The notes: generated by a model from the sequence alone, not told the origin. 27,561 nucleotides of DNA from RYN-428 sp035695715 (GCA_035695715.1 DASRRM010000046.1:1-27561), one strand, 5' to 3'. Positions 8,520 through 16,017 are shown, counted from the stretch's first letter. Translations and numbers: made by a program.

Positions 8520-8691
8520 GCGCACGAAGGGTACTCCCGGAGTAAGCGGAGTTTGCACAATTAATCCGGATTCCAATTGGTTGTCGCGCGCCGAGACCGC
8601 ATTTTACGGCGCGTTTCAATAGCGACGGCGGGGCGCGTTTTTAGATAGAACCGGGACAACTCCGCTTACTCCGGGAGTACCCTTCGTGCGC
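8520..8691. repeat. family B inverted-repeat element, copy B1
   Basis: Arms 8520-8553 and 8658-8691 are perfect 34-bp reverse complements (beginning GCGCACGAAGGGTACTCC). A 104-bp interior shows no coding frame I trust. Each arm contains the small palindrome TACTCC-C-GGAGTA. The arms are nearly the same sequence as those of the element at 17350-17445. It lies in the 237-bp gap between the 3' ends of two convergent genes, where it could act as a two-way transcription terminator, though it lacks a flanking T-tract. Confidence 0.9.
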
Positions 8692-8712
8692 GGCTCTTCC
8701 TGCGGGAGTCCT

Positions 8713-9969
8713 TCATTTTTTCACCGCGATTTTCCACAGATGCCGCTCGGTGCGGATGAACAGCGCGTGATCGATCACCGCATCCGACGCCAGCGAGCGC
8801 TCGCTCAGATCATCCTGCGATAAAAGCGCAAAGGTTTTTCCCGCCTTGATAACGAATCCCACCCCTGCCTCGCTTTGGAAATAAATCCGGCCATCGGCAA
8901 ACACCGGCGAGGCCGAGAAATTCCCCTCCAGCCGCTGCGTCCAGTACGGCTTTCCAGTTTCCAGATTGGCGCAGGTCGCAATCCCGCCATCCGACACCGA
9001 GTAAAGCTCGTCTCCCACCACCAGCATCGACGGCGTCAGCGGCGCGCCCTTCCGCTGCGTCCAGGCCACGTTGGTCCGTGTCACATCGCCCTTGGCGCCG
9101 GCTGGCTTGATCGCATACATCACCGGCGAATCAAAGCCGGAGCTGAGGAACAGCAGGCCATGCGAAAACACCGGGCGGGGAACCACCGAATACCCTTCGC
9201 CATAAAGAACCCGCCAAAGCTCATGCCCGCTGGCAGGGTCATATCCGCCGACAAATCCGCTGCCAGGAATCACCGCCTGCGTCGCGCCGTCAACTTCGAT
9301 CTGCAAGGGCGTTGAAAATGAGAACGGCTTGCGAGCCGGGCTGTTTCGCGGCGTGGTCCACTTCAGTTTGCCGCTGTTGGCATCGAGGGCCGCCACGAAC
9401 GGATCGCGGGCGCCGTCGCAGGTGAAGATCAGCGTGTCCTTGATCAGGGCCGGCGACCCGCCGTTGCCATGAACGGGTGAATATTTCAGCGCGTTTTCCC
9501 GCCAGATGATCTTTCCCGTCAGATCGAGTGCCGCCGTGCCCAGATGCCCAAAATGCACGTAGAGCCGATCGGCAGTAACGATCGGTGTCGCGCTGGCCGG
9601 TGAATTCTTCGGATGCATCGCCCGCACTGCAGCGGGGTCCGGCGTGAAAACATTGGTATCCCACAGCACCTTGCCGCTGTCGGCATCAATGCAGATGGCC
9701 CAGAGGGAAACCGGCCCGCCGTTCTTATCCGCCGCCGTCGTCAGGTAAACCTTCCCATCCGCCACCACCGGCGACGACCATCCCTTCCCGGGAATCTCAA
9801 TTTTCCAGGCCACGTTCTTATTCGCGTTCCACTCCACCGGCACATCAACGGCATTGGAAATCCCCTGCCCCCCCGGCCCGCGAAACTGCGGCCATTCGCC
9901 TTCGCTGGCGAGCAAAGGGGCGGCGGTGAGAGCGATGGCGCAGAAGCAGAGAAGATACCGAAGCGGCAT
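8713..9969 (-). CDS. secreted PQQ-binding-like beta-propeller repeat protein
   Basis: 418 residues. The ATG at 9969 has AAGGAAAA upstream and opens a signal peptide (MPLRYLLCFCAIALTAAPLL, cut near ASEG). The mature protein starts EWPQFRGPGGQGIS, the usual opening of planctomycete PQQ-like domain proteins. Repeats of the blade type follow: VYLTTA...VSLWAICIDADSGKVLWDT, LYVHFG...AALDLTGKIIWRE, FVAALDANSGKLKWTT, GYDPASGHELWRV and TCANLETGKPYWTQ, giving six to eight blades as in BamB-like propellers. Such proteins may bind PQQ or serve only as scaffolds; the dehydrogenase residues of true quinoproteins are not evident. An earlier in-frame extension to 10056 would bury the signal peptide and is rejected. 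Confidence 0.87.
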   Translation of the reverse strand: MPLRYLLCFCAIALTAAPLLASEGEWPQFRGPGGQGISNAVDVPVEWNANKNVAWKIEIPGKGWSSPVVADGKVYLTTAADKNGGPVSLWAICIDADSGKVLWDTNVFTPDPAAVRAMHPKNSPASATPIVTADRLYVHFGHLGTAALDLTGKIIWRENALKYSPVHGNGGSPALIKDTLIFTCDGARDPFVAALDANSGKLKWTTPRNSPARKPFSFSTPLQIEVDGATQAVIPGSGFVGGYDPASGHELWRVLYGEGYSVVPRPVFSHGLLFLSSGFDSPVMYAIKPAGAKGDVTRTNVAWTQRKGAPLTPSMLVVGDELYSVSDGGIATCANLETGKPYWTQRLEGNFSASPVFADGRIYFQSEAGVGFVIKAGKTFALLSQDDLSERSLASDAVIDHALFIRTERHLWKIAVKK

Positions 9970-10279
9970 GTTTTCCTTGGTGGTAAGCTTTGAATCGAAC
10001 CGGATGAAGCGTAACGCAAGTGAGTGCAAAACAGAAGGTGTGCGAAATCGGGGCAAAAAGATGTATCATCCAGATACGTCCGGGCGGTGAATGATCCGCG
10101 CGGATCGGGATCGAATGATTTTCTCGATTAAAAATTCGCGCCGCTGGCACGATCGTCCGCCACCCTTAAGCGCTAAGCCCGGGGCGCACCATTGCCGCTC
10201 GATTTTGTTGGTACTTTCCGGCGACGCCCGTTATCCTTATGACATCAACGAACGGGATGGCGAATCTTTGAGGTTGTTT
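9970..10279. other. divergent intergenic region without recognised elements
   Basis: This is the 310-bp gap between the PQQ-like protein (minus) and a lipoprotein (plus). It must hold promoters for both, but no box pair stands out on either strand. The open frame of the lipoprotein gene extends back through part of it (to 10091), yet that extension has no signal or domain character. Confidence 0.45.
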
Positions 10280-11077
10280 ATGCCAAAAGCATTTCTGATG
10301 TTAGCGGGATTGATCCTCATGCTCGGGGTGACGGGCTGCGAATACAACTATGCGCCGATGGACGCCAAGGATGTGGCGGCGCATCCCCTTAAGCCGTTGC
10401 CGGTCGACTATCGCGCTCAGATCTGGCTGAAGCTGGCGCCGACTTACTCGCGCACCGACGAGCATTTCGCGCGATGGGACTTTTACGCTCCGCAGGGATG
10501 GAAGGAAGGACATATTCTTCACGACCATCCTGTCGGCGATTTCGACTACGAGTGGCGCTGCGATCTGATCGTGACATTCCTGCGGCCAAAACACGAGGAT
10601 AAGCAGACGCGATATACCTTTGTCTACAAAGACGGGCAGATGATGCCGGAGGACATGACCGGCGTATCGCCCAAGGAATTGCTCAGCCCGACGTCGTCAT
10701 TGCCTTATATTTCATATGATGTGGCGTTGGATCAGGTCAGCGCGCTGGCGGGCCATCTGCCGGACAAGAATTGGACTGTCGACAACCAGGCCGCCGGCAT
10801 CAGCCCGACGCCCGGTGTGCGGGCGCTTTATTTCACCCACGCCGGAGACGCGACCTATGACTCGGCGATTTATCTGGTTGAGAAGTTGACGCTATTCAAC
10901 GGCTGGAAATATTCCGACGACGCCAAGACGCCAACGCCTATCGCGGAGACGCCGGTGTATTACGTGTATGCGTTCAAGGGTCCGGGGGCATGGCCGACGT
11001 TTGAGAAGGACGCGCTGGCGGCGTTGTTTCCGGGCTCGCCGACCGATCCGGGTGTGAAGATTGGGGCGAGGCCTTGA
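10280..11077 (+). CDS. predicted lipoprotein of unknown function
   Basis: 265 residues. The ATG at 10280 begins a short lipoprotein signal peptide (MPKAFLMLAGLILMLGVTGC) with lipobox VTGC and the lipidated Cys at residue 20. Earlier in-frame starts back to 10091 would displace it. A weak GAGG precedes the start. The mature part is acidic and aromatic, with YDVALDQVSALAGHLPDKNW and ALYFTHAGDATYDSAIYLVEKL. I recognise no domain. The length and the isolated lipoprotein context suggest an envelope protein. The lack of Asp at +2 (CEYN) would by the Gram-negative rule favour outer-membrane sorting. Confidence 0.75.
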   Translation: MPKAFLMLAGLILMLGVTGCEYNYAPMDAKDVAAHPLKPLPVDYRAQIWLKLAPTYSRTDEHFARWDFYAPQGWKEGHILHDHPVGDFDYEWRCDLIVTFLRPKHEDKQTRYTFVYKDGQMMPEDMTGVSPKELLSPTSSLPYISYDVALDQVSALAGHLPDKNWTVDNQAAGISPTPGVRALYFTHAGDATYDSAIYLVEKLTLFNGWKYSDDAKTPTPIAETPVYYVYAFKGPGAWPTFEKDALAALFPGSPTDPGVKIGARP

Positions 11078-11195
11078 GTTGTGGGGCGGGACGAGGGATT
11101 GGGCGGCGCGTTAGAAGAATCCGCGTCCTCGCTGTCGCTCGTCCACGGCGTGACTTGGTGGGTTACATCACGGCGTCTGGCATGGGTGCGTAGCG

Positions 11196-11211
11196 TGGGC
11201 GAATTCGCCCA
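11196..11211. repeat. 16-bp perfect palindrome, solitary half of family D
   Basis: TGGGCGAATTCGCCCA is a perfect palindrome. With its left flank (GCGTAGCG) it resembles one arm of the element at 15194-15261 (GGTAGGGTGGGCGTACTCGCCCACC). It lies between the 3' ends of two convergent genes and could be a decayed or single REP-like unit. Confidence 0.5.
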
Positions 11212-11244
11212 GCCCCCTTCGCAGGTCGAGCGATAACCGTTTCC

Positions 11245-11730
11245 TCACATCAGAAAAACCGCCACCGCCGTCCCTAGCCCGCCGACGGCCAGGGCGATGA
11301 CCGACCAGAGTGACACGGCGTCTTTTTGTAAAGGGGTTGCCGGCCACGTTTTTCGCGAGGCGGGCATTAGCGGTCCCAATTTTCCCAGAAAATCAGCGTC
11401 GAAAGCGCCGACATATTCTTCGATCTTGATGGCCCGGGCGGCGGCGCTCATGTATTGCTGGTAATTTCCCACCAGATATCCCGCGCCAAAAATGCTGGCC
11501 AGGGCGATGACCGCCGACAGGCTGATTCGCACGCCGGAGGCCGGGTGAATGTATCCCACGACGGCTAAAAACAGCCCGCAGTAGGCCAGGCCCAGGATGA
11601 CAGTGCGATACCCGGCGGTTCGCCGCCAGCTCATCTCCTCGCAGCAGGCGCGATAAAACGCCAGCACCAGTTCCTGCTTATGGGGGGTGAACTCGGAGGA
11701 GAAAACCGCGGGGGAAGTGGTATCAGTCAT
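11245..11730 (-). CDS. small three-helix membrane protein, unknown function
   Basis: 161 residues. The ATG at 11730 is preceded by AAGGA about 8 nt upstream and is favoured over the in-frame ATG at 11754 and a longer frame to 11847. An N-terminal soluble stretch (residues 1-40) precedes two closely spaced membrane helices (about 42-62 and 68-88), a polar middle with YQQYMSAAARAIKIEEYVGAF, and a third helix at the very C-terminus (about 139-160). No family is recognised. It faces the HEAT-cytochrome gene across a repeat-bearing divergent gap. Confidence 0.7.
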   Translation of the reverse strand: MTDTTSPAVFSSEFTPHKQELVLAFYRACCEEMSWRRTAGYRTVILGLAYCGLFLAVVGYIHPASGVRISLSAVIALASIFGAGYLVGNYQQYMSAAARAIKIEEYVGAFDADFLGKLGPLMPASRKTWPATPLQKDAVSLWSVIALAVGGLGTAVAVFLM

Positions 11731-11817
11731 GAAGGAATTCCTTTTCAGGAACATGCTATCGGGGGGTGGGGGTGAAATCGAGTGATCGGAGGCGCAAGGG
11801 GTGTGGGGACCAAAAGT

Positions 11818-11905
11818 CGCGAAATCGCAAGCAACTCCCTGCGCCATTTGGCAATCCGCGAGCTTCCGTTGCGCGATGCCTTCGTTTGTCGCTCGCGATT
11901 TCGCG
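11818..11905 (+). repeat. family F inverted-repeat element, copy F1
   Basis: CGCGAAATCGCAAGCAAC (11818-11835) pairs with GTCGCTCGCGATTTCGCG (11888-11905) across 52 bp, with two mismatches in 18. The right arm and its flank match the second copy (14056-14078) at 21 of 22 positions over GTCGCTYGCGATTTCGCGAT and the next two T residues. Both copies lie in gaps between divergent genes, here 268 bp wide. A promoter-proximal or regulatory role is possible, but mobile-repeat origin is equally likely. Confidence 0.75.
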
Positions 11906-11998
11906 ATTTTGAGCGCGCATCACCCGTCTTTCCGCGAGGTGGATCTGTCACTACGATGACTTGAACAAGTTTTTCCAGTCCCCGGTTCCGGAGGTGCG

Positions 11999-13210
11999 AT
12001 GAAAAGTGTGTTGACTCTTTCCGCGTTGACGTTCGTATTTTTGTTTAGCTCCGCGATCACCGCGCGGGCCGCGTCCGCACCTTCGCGCGGGCTCGATTCA
12101 CTTGTCCAAGTACTGGGGACGATGGACGACCCCGCTGCACAAGCCGACGTGCTGCGCGGGATCGCCGACGCCATGAAAGGCCGGCGGCAGGCGCCGATGC
12201 CGGCCGGCTGGCGGCCGCTTTATGCGAAATTGCAGCACAGCGCCGATCCGCAGGTGCGAAAGCTGGCGGTCGATCTCGCCCTGGTGTTCGGCGACAGCGA
12301 TGCCGTCGCGGAGCTCAAACGACTGGCGCAGGATTCCAAAGCGCCGGCGGCCGACCGTCTGGCGGCGATCGAGGCGCTGGCGGGCGCGCATGAGAATACG
12401 CTGGGGCCGATTTTAATTTCACTGCTCGACAACGCCGACATGCGCGACGCGGCTATCCGCGATCTGGCGGCTTATTCCGAAAATGCAACCGCCTCGGCGA
12501 TTCTCGATCGCTATTCCACGCTAAGCGAAGCCGAACGGCGCGATGCGCTGGCCACGCTCTGCGCTCGCGGCGCATGGGGGTCGGCGTTGCTGGACGCTGT
12601 CGAAGCCGGGAAAATTCCCCGCGGCGACATTTCCGCCCTTACCATCCGCCAGCTCAGCACATTGAACGATCCGGCCGTCAACGATCGGCTGAAGAAGGCG
12701 TACGGCTCGGTTCGCGCCCACGGCAAGGACAAAGCCGCCCTGATCGCCACGTATAAGAAAACGTTCACGCCTGACATGCTGGCCGGGGCGAATCTCTCGC
12801 ACGGCCGGCTGGTGTTCAGCAAGACCTGCGGCGTATGCCATACCCTGTACGACGCCGGGGGAAAGCTCGGCCCGAATCTCACCGGCTCGCAGCGCGCCAA
12901 CCTGGATTACATCCTGGAAAAGGTGACAGACCCCAGCGCGGTGGTGCCGAAGGAGGACTACATGACGGTGATCCAGACGACCGATGGCCGGACGCTCACC
13001 GGGATCGTCGTTCAGGACACGGAAAAATCGCTGACGTTGCGCGATGCAACGCAGGAAACGGTGCTGCCCAAGGGCGAAATCAAATCGCGGCGAAGCTCGC
13101 CGACCTCGATGATGCCGGAAGGCTTGCTGGAGGCGATGAGCACGGCCGATGCGCGGGATTTGATCGGATATTTGCAGAGCAGCGCGCAGGTGCCGATGGG
13201 GAAGGAGTGA
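11999..13210 (+). CDS. secreted HEAT-repeat / c-type cytochrome protein
   Basis: 403 residues. GGAGGTG lies just before the ATG. A signal peptide (residues 1-24, cut after ARA) exports it to the periplasm. Residues ~30-250 are helical HEAT-like repeats (VRKLAVDLALVFGDSDAVAELKRLA, ADRLAAIEALAG). A single c-type haem domain follows, with C277-G-V-C280-H281 and GGKLGPNLTGSQR. The C-terminal TSMMPEGLL supplies a likely Met haem ligand. The order matches the planctomycete/verrucomicrobial 'putative heme-binding domain' family, often fused to membrane-bound dehydrogenase modules. Here the dehydrogenase part is absent and only HEAT plus cytochrome remain, so it probably passes electrons for an enzyme encoded elsewhere. 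Confidence 0.88.
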   Translation: MKSVLTLSALTFVFLFSSAITARAASAPSRGLDSLVQVLGTMDDPAAQADVLRGIADAMKGRRQAPMPAGWRPLYAKLQHSADPQVRKLAVDLALVFGDSDAVAELKRLAQDSKAPAADRLAAIEALAGAHENTLGPILISLLDNADMRDAAIRDLAAYSENATASAILDRYSTLSEAERRDALATLCARGAWGSALLDAVEAGKIPRGDISALTIRQLSTLNDPAVNDRLKKAYGSVRAHGKDKAALIATYKKTFTPDMLAGANLSHGRLVFSKTCGVCHTLYDAGGKLGPNLTGSQRANLDYILEKVTDPSAVVPKEDYMTVIQTTDGRTLTGIVVQDTEKSLTLRDATQETVLPKGEIKSRRSSPTSMMPEGLLEAMSTADARDLIGYLQSSAQVPMGKE

Positions 13211-13233
13211 GCGTTGCCGCTCGATGTCGACAA

Positions 13234-13866
13234 TCAGTGAATATCATGCAGATAGTCGAGGAATTGAAATGGCTCTTGCAACGGAGGCGAAAGCGCGCGA
13301 ATGAGCTTTTCGATATTCTCGCGTTCCTTGTCGGTCGCGCGGTGCAGCACGATGGGGCCGAATTCTTTCCTCCAGAGCTCGGGATTTTTTAGATTGTCGG
13401 TGATCATCTTTGCCAGTTCCTCGGGGGTTTTGGCTTGCCCCAAAAAGTTGTCGTTCAGCACCGTTACCTCGCGCGCGCTCGGGTCCGGCCCATCGGGCCG
13501 ACGGATCCGGAAATAGAAATGGACGGAACCGGGAAAGTAAAAATCCCATTCAGGATCGATCATCTTGCAGCACAGCACGTCCATTCCGGCAACTGAGGTC
13601 ATCCATGCCTTGCATGTCGTGCGGCTCTGGAGTTTTGCCTTCGCGCCATCCCCTTCATAAGAGTAAAGGGTGATGAGATACGTGCGCGGATCATAGGCCA
13701 ATACGTAAACAAGCGGTCCCGGTGTGCCGGCGAGGTACCATCCATTCAGCTTCTCGCTGGCGGCGGATTTTTCCGGATCTCCCAGCGGCGCGTTAATGCA
13801 GCCTCCGGCAAAGAGCGTCAGAAGCACCGCGAACGTCGCCGCGAGGGTCAGTGTACGATTTGGCAC
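13234..13866 (-). CDS. predicted lipoprotein of unknown function
   Basis: 210 residues with a GTG start at 13866, preceded by AAGGGAG at short spacing; no ATG occurs until well inside the protein. The N-terminus (MPNRTLTLAATFAVLLTLFA) leads to AGGC, a lipobox-like site with Cys23. The mature part contains VYVLAYDPRTYLITLYSYEG and WDFYFPGSVHFYFRIRRPDG, suggesting beta structure, then an acidic helical tail. No domain is recognised. Its stop lies 23 bp from the stop of the convergent HEAT-cytochrome gene, leaving almost no room for separate terminators. Confidence 0.78.
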   Translation of the reverse strand: MPNRTLTLAATFAVLLTLFAGGCINAPLGDPEKSAASEKLNGWYLAGTPGPLVYVLAYDPRTYLITLYSYEGDGAKAKLQSRTTCKAWMTSVAGMDVLCCKMIDPEWDFYFPGSVHFYFRIRRPDGPDPSAREVTVLNDNFLGQAKTPEELAKMITDNLKNPELWRKEFGPIVLHRATDKERENIEKLIRALSPPLQEPFQFLDYLHDIH

Positions 13867-13971
13867 GAGGCTCCCTTCAGGATTGACGCGGGCAGTCTAC
13901 TCATTCGTTTCTTCAAATGCGCTCGCAAGCGAGGGCAAATCCTCCTGCGCTGATCCTTGATACGACGAACT

Positions 13972-13990
13972 TTCGTTTGCACCAAACGAA
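13972..13990. repeat. short inverted repeat beside F2
   Basis: TTCGTTTG (13972-13979) and CAAACGAA (13983-13990) form an 8-bp-arm inverted repeat with a 3-bp centre. It is operator-like in size and lies about 105 bp upstream of the minus-strand lipoprotein start, abutting element F2. The word TTCGTTTG also occurs just before the right arm of F1 (11881-11888), so it may be part of the same repeat family and not an operator. Confidence 0.5.
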
Positions 13991-14079
13991 TCGCGAAACC
14001 GCAAGCGACTTTTCGGCGGGGTTGTAAAAAGCGGGATTCGCCGCGGCGCGCGGTGGTCGCTTGCGATTTCGCGATTTCG
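13987..14079 (+). repeat. family F inverted-repeat element, copy F2
   Basis: The left arm 13987-14009 (CGAATCGCGAAACCGCAAGC...) pairs with the right arm 14056-14079 (GTCGCTTGCGATTTCGCGAT...) across 46 bp with few mismatches. The right arm is nearly identical to that of F1 at 11888 and in the same orientation, while the interiors differ. It occupies the 319-bp gap between the starts of a lipoprotein gene (minus) and the ROK gene (plus). Nothing else recognisable was found in this gap. Confidence 0.78.
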
Positions 14080-14185
14080 TCTGTCGCCTTGACGAGATCG
14101 TCCAACTCAAGACTTTGCGCAGCAAAACAAACGCGCCCTCCCCGACTTTGCACCCTCCATCATTTTCCATAAGATTCGCCCCGCT

Positions 14186-15106
14186 ATGTTCCTTGGCGTT
14201 GAGATCGGCGGAACCAAATTGCAGGTCGTCGCGGCAGGTGCCGGTGGCGACATCGCGCGCCGGTGGCGCGCGAATGTCCGCCCAGAGTTCGGCGGCCGGG
14301 CGATTTGCGACCAGATCGCCGAGGGAATTGCCGAAATCTGTCGGGCTGATCCGGCGGAGAAAATCCGCTCGGCGGGCGTGGGGTTTGGCGGGCCGATCGA
14401 TATTGCCACCGGCACGATTCGCAAATCGCACCAGATTCCCGGGTGGGAAAACTTCCCGCTGCGCGACTGGCTGGCCGACCTGATTGCAGCGCCGGTTGCT
14501 GTTGACAATGACGCGAACGTGGCCGCGTTCGGCGAGGCCCGGCGCGGGGCGGGCGCGGGATTTGACCCGGTGTTTTATGTGACCATGGGCAGCGGCGTCG
14601 GAGGCGGCATGGTGGCCGGCGGACGGATTTATCACGGCATGCCGCCGGGCGAGTCGGAATTCGGGCATGTGCGGCTTGATCGCGATGGCGCGATTGTTGA
14701 ATCGCGCTGCTCGGGATGGGCCGTCGATGCGCGGATTCGCGCGCTCGGCAAAGCCGAACCAGACAGCCTGCTGGCACGTTCCATTTATGGCGCGACTGGT
14801 TGCGAGGCGCGGTTTCTCGCCCCGGCGCTGGCGGCGGGCGATGCCGCCGCCTCGCGGCTGCTGCGGGAAATTGCCGATGATCTGGCGTTCGCCTTGTCGC
14901 ACGTGATTCACCTGATGCATCCGCGGGTGATCGTGCTAGGCGGCGGGTTGTCGCTGGTTGGCGAGCCTTTGCGGTTGGCGGTGGAGACCGCCCTGCCGCC
15001 GTTTGTCATGAAGGCATTCTGGCCGCCGCCGGAGGTGCGCCTAGCCGGACTGGGTGAGGACGCGGTGCCGGCCGGAGCGATCGAACTGGCGAAGATGCTG
15101 GTTTAG
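14186..15106 (+). CDS. ROK-family sugar kinase with degenerate zinc motif
   Basis: 306 residues, a normal ROK length. The N-terminal phosphate-binding loop is GVEIGGTK (residues 4-11). GFGGPID (67-73) and VDNDANVAAFGEA (106-118) follow, with D109 as the expected catalytic base. MGSGVGGGMV (134-143) is the second glycine-rich loop. GESEFGHVRLD (155-165) keeps the zinc-ligand His (H161). The usual CxCGxxGCxE cluster is replaced by VESRCSGWAVD (171-181), which keeps one Cys, so zinc binding as in classic glucokinases is unlikely. The C-terminal HPRVIVLGGGLS is typical of the family. Expected activity is ATP-dependent phosphorylation of a hexose or amino sugar; the substrate cannot be told. A GmhA-like isomerase follows 314 bp downstream. 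The start follows no clear Shine-Dalgarno but fits the family N-terminus exactly. Confidence 0.88.
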   Translation: MFLGVEIGGTKLQVVAAGAGGDIARRWRANVRPEFGGRAICDQIAEGIAEICRADPAEKIRSAGVGFGGPIDIATGTIRKSHQIPGWENFPLRDWLADLIAAPVAVDNDANVAAFGEARRGAGAGFDPVFYVTMGSGVGGGMVAGGRIYHGMPPGESEFGHVRLDRDGAIVESRCSGWAVDARIRALGKAEPDSLLARSIYGATGCEARFLAPALAAGDAAASRLLREIADDLAFALSHVIHLMHPRVIVLGGGLSLVGEPLRLAVETALPPFVMKAFWPPPEVRLAGLGEDAVPAGAIELAKMLV

Positions 15107-15109
15107 GGC

Positions 15110-15173
15110 GTGTCACGGGCGTCTCGCCCGTGTCTTCGCATTCAAAAATGCACGGGCGCGACGCCCGTGATAC
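15110..15173. repeat. family A short derivative, copy A2
   Basis: GTGTCACGGGCGTCTCGCCCGTG (15110-15132, split as two 10-12 bp half palindromes) is repeated inverted at 15151-15173 with 21 of 23 matches. Only 18 bp lie between the arms, including TCTTCGCATT, a 10-mer also present in the middle of A3. It begins 3 bp after the ROK stop codon. It looks like a family A element with most of the interior lost, and could terminate transcription of the ROK gene. Confidence 0.75.
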
Positions 15174-15193
15174 GATATTAGTCGCAGCAGCAG

Positions 15194-15261
15194 GTAGGGT
15201 GGGCGTACTCGCCCACCATCTTTTGCACCGCGCCGGCGGTGGGCGAGTACGCCCACCCTAC
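15194..15261. repeat. family D inverted-repeat element
   Basis: The arms 15194-15217 and 15238-15261 are perfect 24-bp reverse complements with a 20-bp centre. Each arm is itself a palindrome (GGTGGGCG-TACT-CGCCCACC), giving the nested REP-doublet layout seen in family A. A related solitary palindrome is at 11196-11211. Intergenic repeats built on a GTAGGGTGGGC core are known from diverse bacteria, so this family is probably not new. Confidence 0.85.
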
Positions 15262-15272
15262 GAATCGCAGGT

Positions 15273-15352
15273 GTGAGGGGTCTTTTGGAAGATGCGCCGC
15301 TCGCGCGAAAGGCCCCTCACCCCAGCCCTCTCCCTGAGTATAGGGGAGAGGG
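15273..15352. repeat. CCCTCACCCC/CCCTCTCCC-type intergenic repeat
   Basis: GTGAGGGG (15273-15280) pairs with CCCCTCAC (15313-15320), and CCCTCTCCC (15326-15334) pairs with GGGAGAGGG (15344-15352). The string CCCTCACCCCAGCCCTCTCC is a widespread bacterial intergenic repeat type. It ends about 70 bp before the isomerase start, so a readthrough transcript from the ROK gene would carry three stacked hairpins across this 314-bp gap. Confidence 0.7.
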
Positions 15353-15420
15353 AGCAGGAGTGCCAATCGCTTGATGGTTTCGCGGTCGAGGTAAGCAGTT
15401 TGTCAGTACAGAAGGAAACT

Positions 15421-16014
15421 ATGCCCACCAACCCGTCCGCTCCCATACTTGACTGGATCGAGCGCTATCGCGCGCAGCAACTGGCGGCGATTAATTCTAT
15501 TCCTGCCGATGCCGTCGCCCGGCTGATCGATCGGCTGCGCACCGCCTTGAAGGAAGACCGCCATATCTTCGTCTTCGGCAACGGCGGCAGCGCCTCCAAC
15601 TCCTCCCACTTCGCCACCGACCTTGGCAAAGGCTCCAGCGACAAGTGCGGCTCGCGCTTTCGCGTGCTGTCGCTTAACGAAAATGTCAGTTGGATCACCG
15701 CCCTCGGCAACGATTATCACTACGAAGACATCTACGCCCGCCAGCTTCACAACTACGCCAAACCCGGCGATGTGGTGCTGACCATGAGCGTCAGCGGCAA
15801 TTCGCCGAACCTGGTGAAGGCATTTAGTTGGGCCAAGGAAAATGGTCTGTACACCGCCGCCCTGGTCGGCGGAAAGCGCGGCCGGCTGGCGGAGATCGCC
15901 GACGAGGTGATCGTGATCGATTCGCACCATTACGGGCGCGTGGAGGATGCGCAGATGACGATCTGCCACATGCTCTGTTATGCGTTTATGGAACTGCCGG
16001 AATTGGGAAAGTAG
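15421..16014 (+). CDS. SIS-domain phosphosugar isomerase, GmhA-like
   Basis: 197 residues, the size of D-sedoheptulose-7-phosphate isomerase (GmhA). The ATG at 15421 follows AAGGAAA; an upstream extension to 15292 would translate repeat DNA. The SIS fold motifs are present: FGNGGSAS (52-59), HFATDLG (63-69), MSVSGNSPN (122-130) and RVEDAQMTICHMLC (173-186). Compared with E. coli GmhA, the helix HFAEE reads HFATD (D67 in place of the catalytic Glu), and the RIQEVH segment reads RVEDAQ, while the late His (H183) is kept. It is therefore a GmhA relative with altered metal ligands, and its substrate may not be sedoheptulose 7-phosphate. It follows a ROK kinase, suggesting a shared phosphosugar pathway. 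Its stop is 3 bp from the end of the convergent toxin gene. Confidence 0.86.
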   Translation: MPTNPSAPILDWIERYRAQQLAAINSIPADAVARLIDRLRTALKEDRHIFVFGNGGSASNSSHFATDLGKGSSDKCGSRFRVLSLNENVSWITALGNDYHYEDIYARQLHNYAKPGDVVLTMSVSGNSPNLVKAFSWAKENGLYTAALVGGKRGRLAEIADEVIVIDSHHYGRVEDAQMTICHMLCYAFMELPELGK

Positions 16015-16017
16015 ACG

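Noticed and set aside
8520..8691. Repeats considered as a CRISPR array
   Set aside because: Repeats are inverted, not direct, come in pairs with no regular spacers, and there are no cas genes.
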